Source of the DNA: Pseudomonadota bacterium
GTDB taxonomy: Bacteria > Pseudomonadota > Alphaproteobacteria > Rhizobiales > Xanthobacteraceae
Assembly: GCA_023435725.1 (NCBI GenBank)
Contig: JAEYRD010000083.1
Location: 1 to 64,000, forward strand
Length of the DNA: 64,000 nucleotides
Reading direction: 5' to 3'
In this document: in pieces, positions 8,671 through 15,796 of the stretch
Layout of the letters: every line of letters begins with the position of its first letter
How positions within the stretch are numbered: position 1 is the stretch's first letter
Program-made: the position numbers and the translations under genes
Notes under the pieces: model-generated
What the model was told of the DNA's origin: nothing
What the model saw: the letters and a program-made list of their open reading frames with translations, nothing else
Databases searched by the model: none

Positions 8671-9876
8671 TCACTTCTTCACCAGCGGACAGCGGGACTG
8701 CTCCAGCGACTGGAACGCCTCGCTGCCGGGCACGGTGGCGAGCAGCTTGTAGTCGTCCCAGCGGCCCTTGGACTCCGACGGCTTCTTCACCTCGAACAGG
8801 TACATGTCGTGGATCATGCGGCCGTCCTCGCGGATCTTGCCGTTGTGAGCGAAGAAGTCGTTGATCGGCGTTTCCTTCATCACTTTGATGACGGCAGCGG
8901 AGTCGGTGGTCCCTGCAGCCTTCACAGCCTTCAGGTAATGCATGACGGAGGAGTAGACACCGGCCTGCGCCGAGGTCGGGACGCGCTTGGTGCGTTCCAT
9001 GAAGCGCTTGGAGAACGCGCGCGTCTCGTCGTTGAGGTCCCAGTAGAACGCTTCCGCGAGCAGCAGGCCCTGCGCGGTCTCGAGTCCGATCGAGTCGATG
9101 TCGGACACGAAGGCGAGCAGCGGCGAAACCTTCTGGCCGCCCTTGGTGATGCCGAACTCGGCCGCCTGCTTGATGGCGTTGACGGTGTCGCCGCCGGCGT
9201 TCGCCAGCCCGATCACCTTCGCCTTGGAGGCCTGGGCCTGCAGCAGGAAGGACGAAAAATCCGATGTGTTGAGCGGATGGCGCACGCTGCCGAGAACCTT
9301 GCCGCCGGTCTTGGTGACGACGGCGCTCGTATCCTTTTCCAGATCCTGGCCGAAGGCGTAGTCGGCAGTCAGGAAGAACCAGGTGTCGAGGCCCGACTTC
9401 ACGGCCGCAAGGCCGGTCACGTTGGCCTGGCCGAAGGTGTCGAACACGTAGTGGATGGTGTAGGGACCGCAGGCCTCGTTGGTGAGACGGATCGAGCCCG
9501 GGCCGTTGAACATGATGATCTTGTTGCGCGCTTTCGCGATCTCGCCGGCGGCGAGCGCGGTCGCGGAGGCCGCGACGTCGTAGATCATCTCGACGCCCTG
9601 GTTGTCGATCATGTCGCGGGCGATGTTGGCGGACAGGTCAGCCTTGTTGAGATGGTCGGCCGCCAGCACCTGGATCTTGCGTCCCAGCACCTCGCCGCCA
9701 AAATCCTCAACGGCCATCTTGGCCGCGGTCTCACTGCCGGGACCGGTGATGTCGGCATAAAGGCTCGACATGTCGAGGATGCCGCCGATCTTCAGTGGCG
9801 GCTTCTCCTGGGCCTGCGCGGCGCTCGCACTCAGAGCAAACGCCGCAGCAAAAATGCCCGACAAAATATTCTTCAT
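8671..9876 (-). CDS. ABC transporter substrate-binding protein (branched-chain amino acid/aromatic acid type)
   Basis: A 401-residue periplasmic binding protein of the Peripla_BP_6/LivJ class. The N-terminus MKNILSGIFAAAFALSASAAQA is a clean Sec signal peptide. The mature part begins with the family start LKIGGILDMSSLYADITGPG and continues with two alternating Rossmann lobes. The ATG at 9876 is chosen because GGGAGG stands nine bases before it and the signal peptide begins there; longer in-frame extensions would bury the signal peptide. In Bradyrhizobium relatives such proteins often deliver aromatic or dicarboxylic acids to the degradation enzymes beside them. No permease or ATPase gene is present in the window. 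Confidence 0.92.
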   Translation of the reverse strand: MKNILSGIFAAAFALSASAAQAQEKPPLKIGGILDMSSLYADITGPGSETAAKMAVEDFGGEVLGRKIQVLAADHLNKADLSANIARDMIDNQGVEMIYDVAASATALAAGEIAKARNKIIMFNGPGSIRLTNEACGPYTIHYVFDTFGQANVTGLAAVKSGLDTWFFLTADYAFGQDLEKDTSAVVTKTGGKVLGSVRHPLNTSDFSSFLLQAQASKAKVIGLANAGGDTVNAIKQAAEFGITKGGQKVSPLLAFVSDIDSIGLETAQGLLLAEAFYWDLNDETRAFSKRFMERTKRVPTSAQAGVYSSVMHYLKAVKAAGTTDSAAVIKVMKETPINDFFAHNGKIREDGRMIHDMYLFEVKKPSESKGRWDDYKLLATVPGSEAFQSLEQSRCPLVKK

Positions 9877-10005
9877 CGAAAACAACCTCCCTTGTCGCGC
9901 CGCACTCTGTCGGCGCTTGACTCTCGCTGTTGCCGCAATCATGCCGCATGCGCAAGAGCGCAGCAAGCGCAGGTGCGAAAACGACGCAAGGTCGGCGAAG
10001 GTGTT

Positions 10006-10020
10006 TTCCGCAAAGCGGAA
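10006..10020. promoter_or_regulatory. candidate operator palindrome upstream of the substrate-binding protein gene
   Basis: TTCCGCAAAGCGGAA has 6-bp perfect arms around AAA, 130 bp upstream of the start codon of the substrate-binding-protein gene. It matches the TCCGC-N3-GCGGA core at 1003-1015. Similar 15-bp palindromes are recognised by IclR-family regulators of aromatic and acyl-CoA catabolism; no such regulator gene lies in the window. Confidence 0.5.
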
Positions 10021-10045
10021 TGGTGACGGCAAGATGTTTCCACAT

Positions 10046-10161
10046 CGTCGTTGCGAGCGCAGCGAAGCAATCCAGTGTCTTTCCGCGGTAACAGTCTGGA
10101 TTGCTTCGTGGAGCCTGTCATCGGGCCGCGCTTCGCGCGGCCCCGTTGGCTCGCAATGACG
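10046..10161. repeat. intergenic palindromic repeat (GTTGCGAGCGCAGCGAAGCAATCC type)
   Basis: Second copy of the element at 8580-8666, extended by an extra GC-rich hairpin (GGGCCGCGCTTCGCGCGGCCCC). The ends read CGTCGTTGCGAG and CTCGCAATGACG. Confidence 0.8.
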
Positions 10162-10236
10162 GCGTGTGAGGAAGCCTCTTCGCGACCCGCCACGTTTGAG
10201 TTAAGAACGACACTCAACACAATCTCTCCGAGCAAC

Positions 10237-11007
10237 GTGACGCAACTGCCTCACCTCATCGTCGCACTTCTTCTCGTCGCGGATCACACTGCGTTCGCCA
10301 CGCCGTGCCAATTCGAAACGCAGGGCGAAGGCCGCGTTGCCGCGATCGTCGATCCGCGCAGCGTGCGCCTCGACGACAACCGCGAGATCCGCCTCTCCGG
10401 AATCGAGCCTACGGCAACGACGAAGCAGGCGTTGACATCGCTGCTCATCGGCCGCGACGTGACACTGCGCGGCACCGACGACACGCCCGACCGTTACGGC
10501 CGGCAAGGCGCGCTCATGTTCATCGGGGCGAGCGATACCTCGGTGCAGGCCGTGTTGCTCGCCCAGGGCGATGCCCTCGTCTCGGCCGAAATCACGGAAA
10601 AGGACTGTGCGGCCGCCCTGACGTCGTCGGAGGCCGAAGCACGGCGCCAAAAAAAGGGCAATTGGGCTGACCCGTCGGCCATAAAAAACGCGGAAAGTCC
10701 GGACGATATTTTGGCCGGGATCGGGCGATTTATGGTGGTCGAGGGCAAAGTCCTGTCGGTCCGGCAAGCTGGGGCAACGACCTACCTCAACTTCGGACGG
10801 AACTGGACACGCGGCTTTGCCGTGACTATTTCAAAGCGCATGCTGCCGGCGTTCGAAAGCGCCGGAATTGCCCTTAAGTCCCTGGAAAATAGACGTATTC
10901 GAGTCCGAGGCTGGGTCGAGGGGAATACGGGGCCGCGTATCGATGTGCTCCGGGTGGGACAGGTCGAATTGCTGGGCGCAAACGAGCTGACAGGGGTAAG
11001 GCCCTAA
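10237..11007 (+). CDS. exported thermonuclease (SNase)-like protein
   Basis: About 256 residues from the GTG at 10237. The N-terminus LPHLIVALLLVADHTAFA is a hydrophobic signal segment. It is followed by a staphylococcal-nuclease-like OB domain: VAAIVDPRSVRLDDNREIRLSGIEP, RDVTLRGTDDTPDRYGRQGALMF, and EAEARRQKKGNWAD. The C-terminal third, after about residue 155, is a second beta-rich part (TTYLNFGRNWTRGFAVTI) also seen in SNase-like secreted proteins. The start is uncertain because no convincing ribosome-binding site stands before the GTG and the frame is open into the upstream repeat. Nuclease activity is not assured, as the classic Arg/Glu catalytic set is only partly recognisable. Confidence 0.75.
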   Translation: MTQLPHLIVALLLVADHTAFATPCQFETQGEGRVAAIVDPRSVRLDDNREIRLSGIEPTATTKQALTSLLIGRDVTLRGTDDTPDRYGRQGALMFIGASDTSVQAVLLAQGDALVSAEITEKDCAAALTSSEAEARRQKKGNWADPSAIKNAESPDDILAGIGRFMVVEGKVLSVRQAGATTYLNFGRNWTRGFAVTISKRMLPAFESAGIALKSLENRRIRVRGWVEGNTGPRIDVLRVGQVELLGANELTGVRP

Positions 11008-11032
11008 AAGGGCCAGGCACGGGTTAAGCGAC

Positions 11033-12532
11033 GTGAATGGGGTGCTAGAACGGCACGGACGAGGTGAAAGCCGCCGCCTGCGGGCTGCGCCGGCCGCGCT
11101 ATGCCTGATGCTGGGCGCGGCTCTGGCCGGCTGCGGCGATATGGGCCGGTTTCAGACCGCGGCTGCCCCGCCGACCGTCGTGATGCCTAAGCCGAAGCCG
11201 GCCGTCGCGCAGACCCCCGCCACCGAGAAGGAGCACGAGCGCATCCTGGCGAGCTATGGCGGCGCCTATGACGATCCCAGGCTCGAAGCACTCGTCAGCA
11301 AGACCGTCGACCGGCTCGTCGCCGCCTCCGACCGCCCCGACCAGGGCTACAAGGTCACGATCCTCAATTCCGGCGCGGTGAACGCCTTCGCGCTGCCGAA
11401 CGGCCAGCTCTATGTCACGCGCGGCCTGCTCGCGCTCGCCAGTGACACCTCGGAATTGTCCTCCGTGCTCAGCCACGAGATGGCGCATGTGCTGTCCAAG
11501 CATGCCGCGATGCGCGAGGACCAGGCGCGTCAGGCCGCGATCGTCACCCGCGTCGTCACCGACATGAGCAACGATCCCGATCTCACCGCGCTTGCGCTTG
11601 CCAAGACCAAGCTCACCATGGCGAGCTTCTCGCGTAACCAGGAGTTCGAGGCTGACGGCATTGGTGTCGGCATTTCCGCCCGTGCGCATTTCGACCCCTA
11701 TGGTGCGGCGCGCTTCCTCTCGGCGATGGAGCGCAATGCCGAACTCAAGGTCGGCAAGAGTTCGCTCGATCCGCGCGCGCAGGATTTCACCTCGTCGCAT
11801 CCGGCAACGCCCGAGCGCGTGCAGAATGCGCAGACCATCGCGAGGCAATATGCGGCGCCTGAGGGCGCCGAGCGCGATCGCGAGAGCTATCTCGCCGCGA
11901 TCGACAACCTCGTCTATGGCGAAGATCCCAGCGAAGGTTTTGTGCGCGGCCGGCGCTTCCTGCATCCCAAGCTCGGCTTCACCTTCCAGGCGCCGGACAA
12001 TTTCACGCTCGACAACACCGCGCAAGCCGTGATCGGCGTGCGCGACGGCGGCTCGCAGGCGATGCGCTTCGACGTCGTGCGGGTGCCGGCCGAGCAGTCG
12101 CTCGGCGATTATCTCAATTCAGGCTGGATGGAAGGCGTCGAGAAGGCGTCCACCGAAGATATCACCATCAACGGCTTTCCGGCCGCCTCCGCCACCGCCA
12201 AGGGCGATCAGTGGCAATTCAAGGTCTATGCGCTGCGCTTCGGCAGTGACGTCTATCGCTTCATCTTCGCGACACGGCAGAAGTCGACCGAGAGCGAGCG
12301 CAACGCGCGCGAGACCGTCAATTCATTCCGCCGCCTGACGCTCGACGAGATCCAGGCCGCGCGCCCTCTGCGCATCAAGGTGATTACGGTTCAGCCCGGC
12401 GATACCGTGGAATCGCTCTCCCATCGCATGGCCGGCGTCGATCACCCCACCGAACGCTTTCGCGTGCTGAACGGGCTCGATCGCACCGCGCAGGTGAAGG
12501 TGCGTGACCGCGTCAAGATCGTGGCGGACTGA
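11033..12532 (+). CDS. M48 family metalloprotease, lipoprotein, with C-terminal LysM-like domain
   Basis: A 499-residue zinc protease of the BepA/LoiP class. A signal peptide ends in the lipobox LAGC with Cys34, implying an outer-membrane-anchored periplasmic protein. The zinc motif HEMAH is at 148-152 and the downstream ligand segment is EFEADGIG near 204-211. The C-terminus (VITVQPGDTVESLSHRMAG) is LysM-like and could bind peptidoglycan. M48 lipoproteins degrade misfolded outer-membrane proteins. The start is the GTG at 11033, 25 bp after the nuclease-like gene, with a small GGCCC/GGGCC hairpin between them. Confidence 0.9.
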   Translation: MNGVLERHGRGESRRLRAAPAALCLMLGAALAGCGDMGRFQTAAAPPTVVMPKPKPAVAQTPATEKEHERILASYGGAYDDPRLEALVSKTVDRLVAASDRPDQGYKVTILNSGAVNAFALPNGQLYVTRGLLALASDTSELSSVLSHEMAHVLSKHAAMREDQARQAAIVTRVVTDMSNDPDLTALALAKTKLTMASFSRNQEFEADGIGVGISARAHFDPYGAARFLSAMERNAELKVGKSSLDPRAQDFTSSHPATPERVQNAQTIARQYAAPEGAERDRESYLAAIDNLVYGEDPSEGFVRGRRFLHPKLGFTFQAPDNFTLDNTAQAVIGVRDGGSQAMRFDVVRVPAEQSLGDYLNSGWMEGVEKASTEDITINGFPAASATAKGDQWQFKVYALRFGSDVYRFIFATRQKSTESERNARETVNSFRRLTLDEIQAARPLRIKVITVQPGDTVESLSHRMAGVDHPTERFRVLNGLDRTAQVKVRDRVKIVAD

Positions 12533-12541
12533 CGCTGCAGA

Positions 12542-12943
12542 CTATCGCGCCTTTTCCTTCAGAAAGGCGATGATATCAGCGCGATCCTGCGCGTCCGGCA
12601 CATCGAAGAACATCTTGCTTTCCGGGACCATGGCCTGCGGTCCGGCCAGCCATTTGTCGAGATTTTCCTCGGTCCAGACAATGCCCGAGTTCTTCAGATC
12701 GGCCGAGTAGTCGTAGCCGGGAACGCTGCCCGCCTTGCGCCCGACCACACCCTTGTGCATCGGGCCGACACGGTTCTCGGTGATCGCGTGACAATCTCCG
12801 CAGCCCTTATAGAGCTTCTCGCCGCGCGCGACGTCACCGGTGGCGCGGGCGAAGCCGGGCGGGCAAACCAACGCGATCGCGACGATGACAAGGGCCAGGC
12901 TTGCAGAACTTCGCTGGAGGGCGGGAGCGGACCGGGCGTTCAT
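12542..12943 (-). CDS. small class I c-type cytochrome
   Basis: A 133-residue protein with a signal peptide (about 1-34), the haem-binding CGDCH at 48-52 and a probable axial Met at 111 (PESKMFF), as in mitochondrial-type cytochromes c such as CycM/c2. It ends with the usual ADIIAFLKEKAR helix. The ATG at 12943 has AGGAG six bases upstream. It would carry electrons in the periplasm. It faces the M48 protease gene tail to tail, and the quinol oxidase operon nearby does not need cytochrome c, so its partner is probably elsewhere. Confidence 0.92.
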   Translation of the reverse strand: MNARSAPALQRSSASLALVIVAIALVCPPGFARATGDVARGEKLYKGCGDCHAITENRVGPMHKGVVGRKAGSVPGYDYSADLKNSGIVWTEENLDKWLAGPQAMVPESKMFFDVPDAQDRADIIAFLKEKAR

Positions 12944-13013
12944 GTGATCTCCTGTTTGCAGCCGCAAACAGGATCGTCCGGCCTGAGTTTTATTCCCGCC
13001 CGCGGGGACGCAC

Positions 13014-13116
13014 AGAGCGTTTTCGAGCGAAGTGAATACCAGTTCGCGTAAAGAAAACGCGTCAAAACAAGAATCCAGAGCCCCGTTCCGATTCCATCGG
13101 AACGGAAATGGCTCTA
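13014..13116. repeat. intergenic repeat (AGCGTTTTCGAGCGAAGTG ... AACGCGTCAAAACAAGAATC type)
   Basis: A recognisable Bradyrhizobium-type intergenic element: AGAGCGTTTTCGAGCGAAGTG, then GAAAACGCGTCAAAACAAG and a terminal hairpin CCGTTCCGattcCATCGGAACGG with AGAGCC/GGCTCT arms. A truncated inverted copy abuts the S4 gene at 23645-23708. The hairpin at the end overlaps the stop of the MFS gene and could terminate its transcript. Confidence 0.75.
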
Positions 13117-14442
13117 GGCGCCCGCGTCCATGTCGCCCGGCTCGCGCTGGCCGCTGAGCCACAGCGCAAGCAGCGTCCAGAACGCGCCCGAGAGCAGATA
13201 CGCTCCCGAAGCGATGACGCCGAGATTGGTGGCGAGCAGGAGCGCCACCAGCGGAGCGAAGCCGGCGCCGAACAGCCAGGCCAGGTCCGAGGTCAGCGCG
13301 GAAGCCGTGTACCGGTACGCCTGTCTGAAGTTCGAGGCGATCGCGCCCGAGGACTGGCCGAAGGACAGGCCGAGCAGGATGAAGCCGATCACCATGTAGA
13401 TGGTCTCGCCGAACGCGCCGGCGTCGAGAAGTTGCGGAGCGAAGCCGCTATAGATCGCGATCGCGATCGCCGATCCCATCAGCAGTGACTTGCGGCCGAC
13501 GCGGTCGGCGATGATGCCGGAGGCAACGATCGCGGCGACGCCGAACACGGCGGCGACCATCTCGATGATCAAGAAACGCACCGGGCTTTCGCGGGTGAAC
13601 AGGAACACCCAGGACAGCGGAAACACCGTGACCATATGGAACAGCGCAAAGCTCGCCAGCGGCGCGAAAGCACCGAGCATGATGTTGTGGCCTTCGCGCG
13701 CGACTGTCTCGGAGATAGGCGAGGGCTGCAATTCGCGGGTTTCGAACAGCGAGGCATATTCCTCGGTCGTCACCATGCGCAGGCGCGCGAACAGCGCCAC
13801 GACGTTGATGGCGAACGCGACGAAGAACGGATAGCGCCAGCCCCAGTCGAAGAAGTCGTCAGCCGAGAGATTGCCGGCGAAATAGGCAAACAGTGCGCTT
13901 GCCACGATCAGCCCGAGCGGAGCGCCGAGCTGCGGCACCATCGCGTACCAGCCGCGCTTGGAAGGCGGCGCGTTCAGCGCCAAGAGCGAAGCCATACCGT
14001 CCCAGGCGCCGCCCCAGGCCAGACCCTGCGCGATGCGCGCCAGCGCCAGCAGCCAGATCGCCGCAACGCCGATGTCGTGATAGCCGGGCAGGAACGCGAT
14101 CGCGACGGTGGCGGTGCCGAGCAGGAACAGCGCCGAGATCAGCTTGGCCGTCTTGCCGTAGTGGCGGTCGACCGTCATGAAAATGACCGTGCCGATCGGG
14201 CGGGCCATGAAGGCCAGCGCAAAGATCATGAAGGAATAAAGGGTGCCGGTCAGTTCGCTCGCGAACGGGAACACCAGACGCGGAAACACGATCACCGAGG
14301 CGATCGCGAAGACGAAGAAGTCGAAGAATTCCGAGGTGCGGCCGATGATGACGCTGATGGCGATCTCGCCGGGACTGGCCTGGTCGTGGCCGTGTTCACC
14401 CGAGTGGAGATCTGCCATTGCGGGGGTCTGTGCCATCGCCAT
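13114..14442 (-). CDS. MFS transporter (metabolite:H+ symporter-like)
   Basis: A 442-residue major facilitator with about twelve hydrophobic segments. The cytoplasmic loop signatures DRHYGKTAKL near residue 92 and DRVGRKSLL near 320 match the sugar/metabolite symporter group (ProP/ShiA/KgtP). The TSEFFDFFVFAIAS segment of helix 1 is typical of these transporters. The start is the ATG at 14442; upstream in-frame codons cross the palindrome shared with cyoA and are unlikely to be coding. It diverges from the cyo operon across a 182-bp region. The transported compound is not evident. Confidence 0.88.
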   Translation of the reverse strand: MAMAQTPAMADLHSGEHGHDQASPGEIAISVIIGRTSEFFDFFVFAIASVIVFPRLVFPFASELTGTLYSFMIFALAFMARPIGTVIFMTVDRHYGKTAKLISALFLLGTATVAIAFLPGYHDIGVAAIWLLALARIAQGLAWGGAWDGMASLLALNAPPSKRGWYAMVPQLGAPLGLIVASALFAYFAGNLSADDFFDWGWRYPFFVAFAINVVALFARLRMVTTEEYASLFETRELQPSPISETVAREGHNIMLGAFAPLASFALFHMVTVFPLSWVFLFTRESPVRFLIIEMVAAVFGVAAIVASGIIADRVGRKSLLMGSAIAIAIYSGFAPQLLDAGAFGETIYMVIGFILLGLSFGQSSGAIASNFRQAYRYTASALTSDLAWLFGAGFAPLVALLLATNLGVIASGAYLLSGAFWTLLALWLSGQREPGDMDAGA

Positions 14443-14535
14443 TCGTGCGCCCTTAACGTCCTGAAAACCAAAGCCGACCGCCCGGCGGGAAGCCAGGCAA
14501 TCTGGCGCTGTCTGACCCAACATTCTGCACTGCAA

Positions 14536-14556
14536 CATTGGACAAATTGTCCAATG
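14536..14556. promoter_or_regulatory. 21-bp perfect palindrome between the MFS gene and cyoA, candidate operator
   Basis: Two 10-bp arms, CATTGGACAA and TTGTCCAATG, are separated by a single A. The site is 69 bp upstream of the cyoA start and 94 bp upstream of the divergent MFS gene. Its symmetry is that of a dimeric repressor or activator site rather than of a terminator, as no T run follows. Which regulator binds is unknown. Confidence 0.6.
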
Positions 14557-14624
14557 TCCGGATTGTTGCGCCGCAGCTACCCGTTGGCCCCGCAAAGGAA
14601 ACTCATTCTCATAAGGCTCGGCCC

Positions 14625-15785
14625 GTGTCTCGTCTCAAGATCCTGGCGCTACTACCCCTGGCAGTCGCGCTCAGCGGCTGCAACTACGTCGTGCTGGCGC
14701 CAGCCGGCGATATCGCTGCCCAGCAGCGCGACCTCGTCATCATCTCCACCGTCCTGATGCTCCTGATCGTCGTCCCCGTGATGGCGCTGACGGTGCTGTT
14801 TGCCTGGCGCTACCGCCAGTCCAACACCGCGGCCCGCTACGAGCCGGAATGGGACCACTCGACCAAGCTCGAGCTGGTGATCTGGTCGGTGCCGCTGCTG
14901 ATCATCGTGTGTCTGGGCGCGCTAACCTGGATGGCGACGCATCTGCTCGATCCCTACCGCTCGCTCGGCCGCATCGCCTCGGACCGTCCGGTCGATCAGG
15001 CAATGGCGCCGCTCGAGGTCGACGTCGTCGCGCTCGACTGGAAGTGGCTGTTCATCTATCCCGACTACGGGATCGCCACCGTCAACGAGCTCGCAGCCCC
15101 CGTCGATCGTCAGATCGCTTTCCGCATCACCTCCTCCACGGTGATGAACTCGTTCTACATTCCCGCGCTCGCCGGCCAAGTCTACGCCATGCCCGGCATG
15201 GAGACCAAGCTTCACGCCGTGATCAATCACGCAGGCACCTACAGGGGCATTTCCGCCAATTACAGCGGCGCCGGCTTCTCCGGCATGCACTTCAACTTCC
15301 AGGGCCTCGACAACAAGGGCTTTGACGCCTGGATCGCCAGCGTCAAGTCCGCCGGCGGCTCGCTCGGCCGCGCCGAATATCTTCAGCTCGAAAAGCCGAG
15401 TCAGAACGAGCCGGTGCGCCGCTACGGCGCCGTCGATTCCGATCTCTACCGCCTGATCCTCAACATGTGCGTCGAGACCGGCAAGATGTGCACGAGCGAG
15501 ATGATGGCGATCGACGCCAAGGGCGGCCTCGGCCATGAAGGCCTGAACAACACCCTGCCGCTCACTTACGACAAGTACGCCCGCCGCGGCACGGCGCTTG
15601 GGCCGGAGCCGACCTTCGTGGCCGGCACCTGCACGCCGGATGCGCCGCAGGGCCAGACCACGGCGTCGATCAAGGCTCCCATCGACACGGCGCCGCTGCT
15701 CGGCGCCGGCCTGAAGCGGCCGTCCTTCACGCCGCTCAAGTCCTCGTCCTTCTTCCTCGGACAACGTCCGAAGTCAGACTCCTAA
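14625..15785 (+). CDS. cyoA: cytochrome bo-type ubiquinol oxidase subunit II
   Basis: A 386-residue subunit II of a haem-copper quinol oxidase. The N-terminus LALLPLAVALSGCNYVVLAP has a lipobox (LSGC), as in CyoA, and is followed by two transmembrane helices (about 38-65 and 85-108). A periplasmic cupredoxin domain follows (FRITSSTVMNSFYIPALAGQ and GISANYSGAGFSGMHF). The Cu-A ligands of cytochrome c oxidases are absent, as expected for a quinol oxidase. The GTG at 14625 is preferred because AAGG lies eight bases upstream and the lipoprotein signal starts there. First gene of cyoABCD. Confidence 0.95.
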   Translation: MSRLKILALLPLAVALSGCNYVVLAPAGDIAAQQRDLVIISTVLMLLIVVPVMALTVLFAWRYRQSNTAARYEPEWDHSTKLELVIWSVPLLIIVCLGALTWMATHLLDPYRSLGRIASDRPVDQAMAPLEVDVVALDWKWLFIYPDYGIATVNELAAPVDRQIAFRITSSTVMNSFYIPALAGQVYAMPGMETKLHAVINHAGTYRGISANYSGAGFSGMHFNFQGLDNKGFDAWIASVKSAGGSLGRAEYLQLEKPSQNEPVRRYGAVDSDLYRLILNMCVETGKMCTSEMMAIDAKGGLGHEGLNNTLPLTYDKYARRGTALGPEPTFVAGTCTPDAPQGQTTASIKAPIDTAPLLGAGLKRPSFTPLKSSSFFLGQRPKSDS

Positions 15786-15796
15786 AGAGAGCTCGC

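Larger units (their letters stand above)
9877..10236. other. 360-bp intergenic region with operator-like palindrome and repeat
   Basis: This divergent region carries the minus-strand promoter side of the substrate-binding-protein gene, the 15-bp palindrome at 10006-10020 and the repeat at 10046-10161. An open frame continues through the repeat into the nuclease-like gene, but the repeat is not taken to be coding. Confidence 0.6.
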
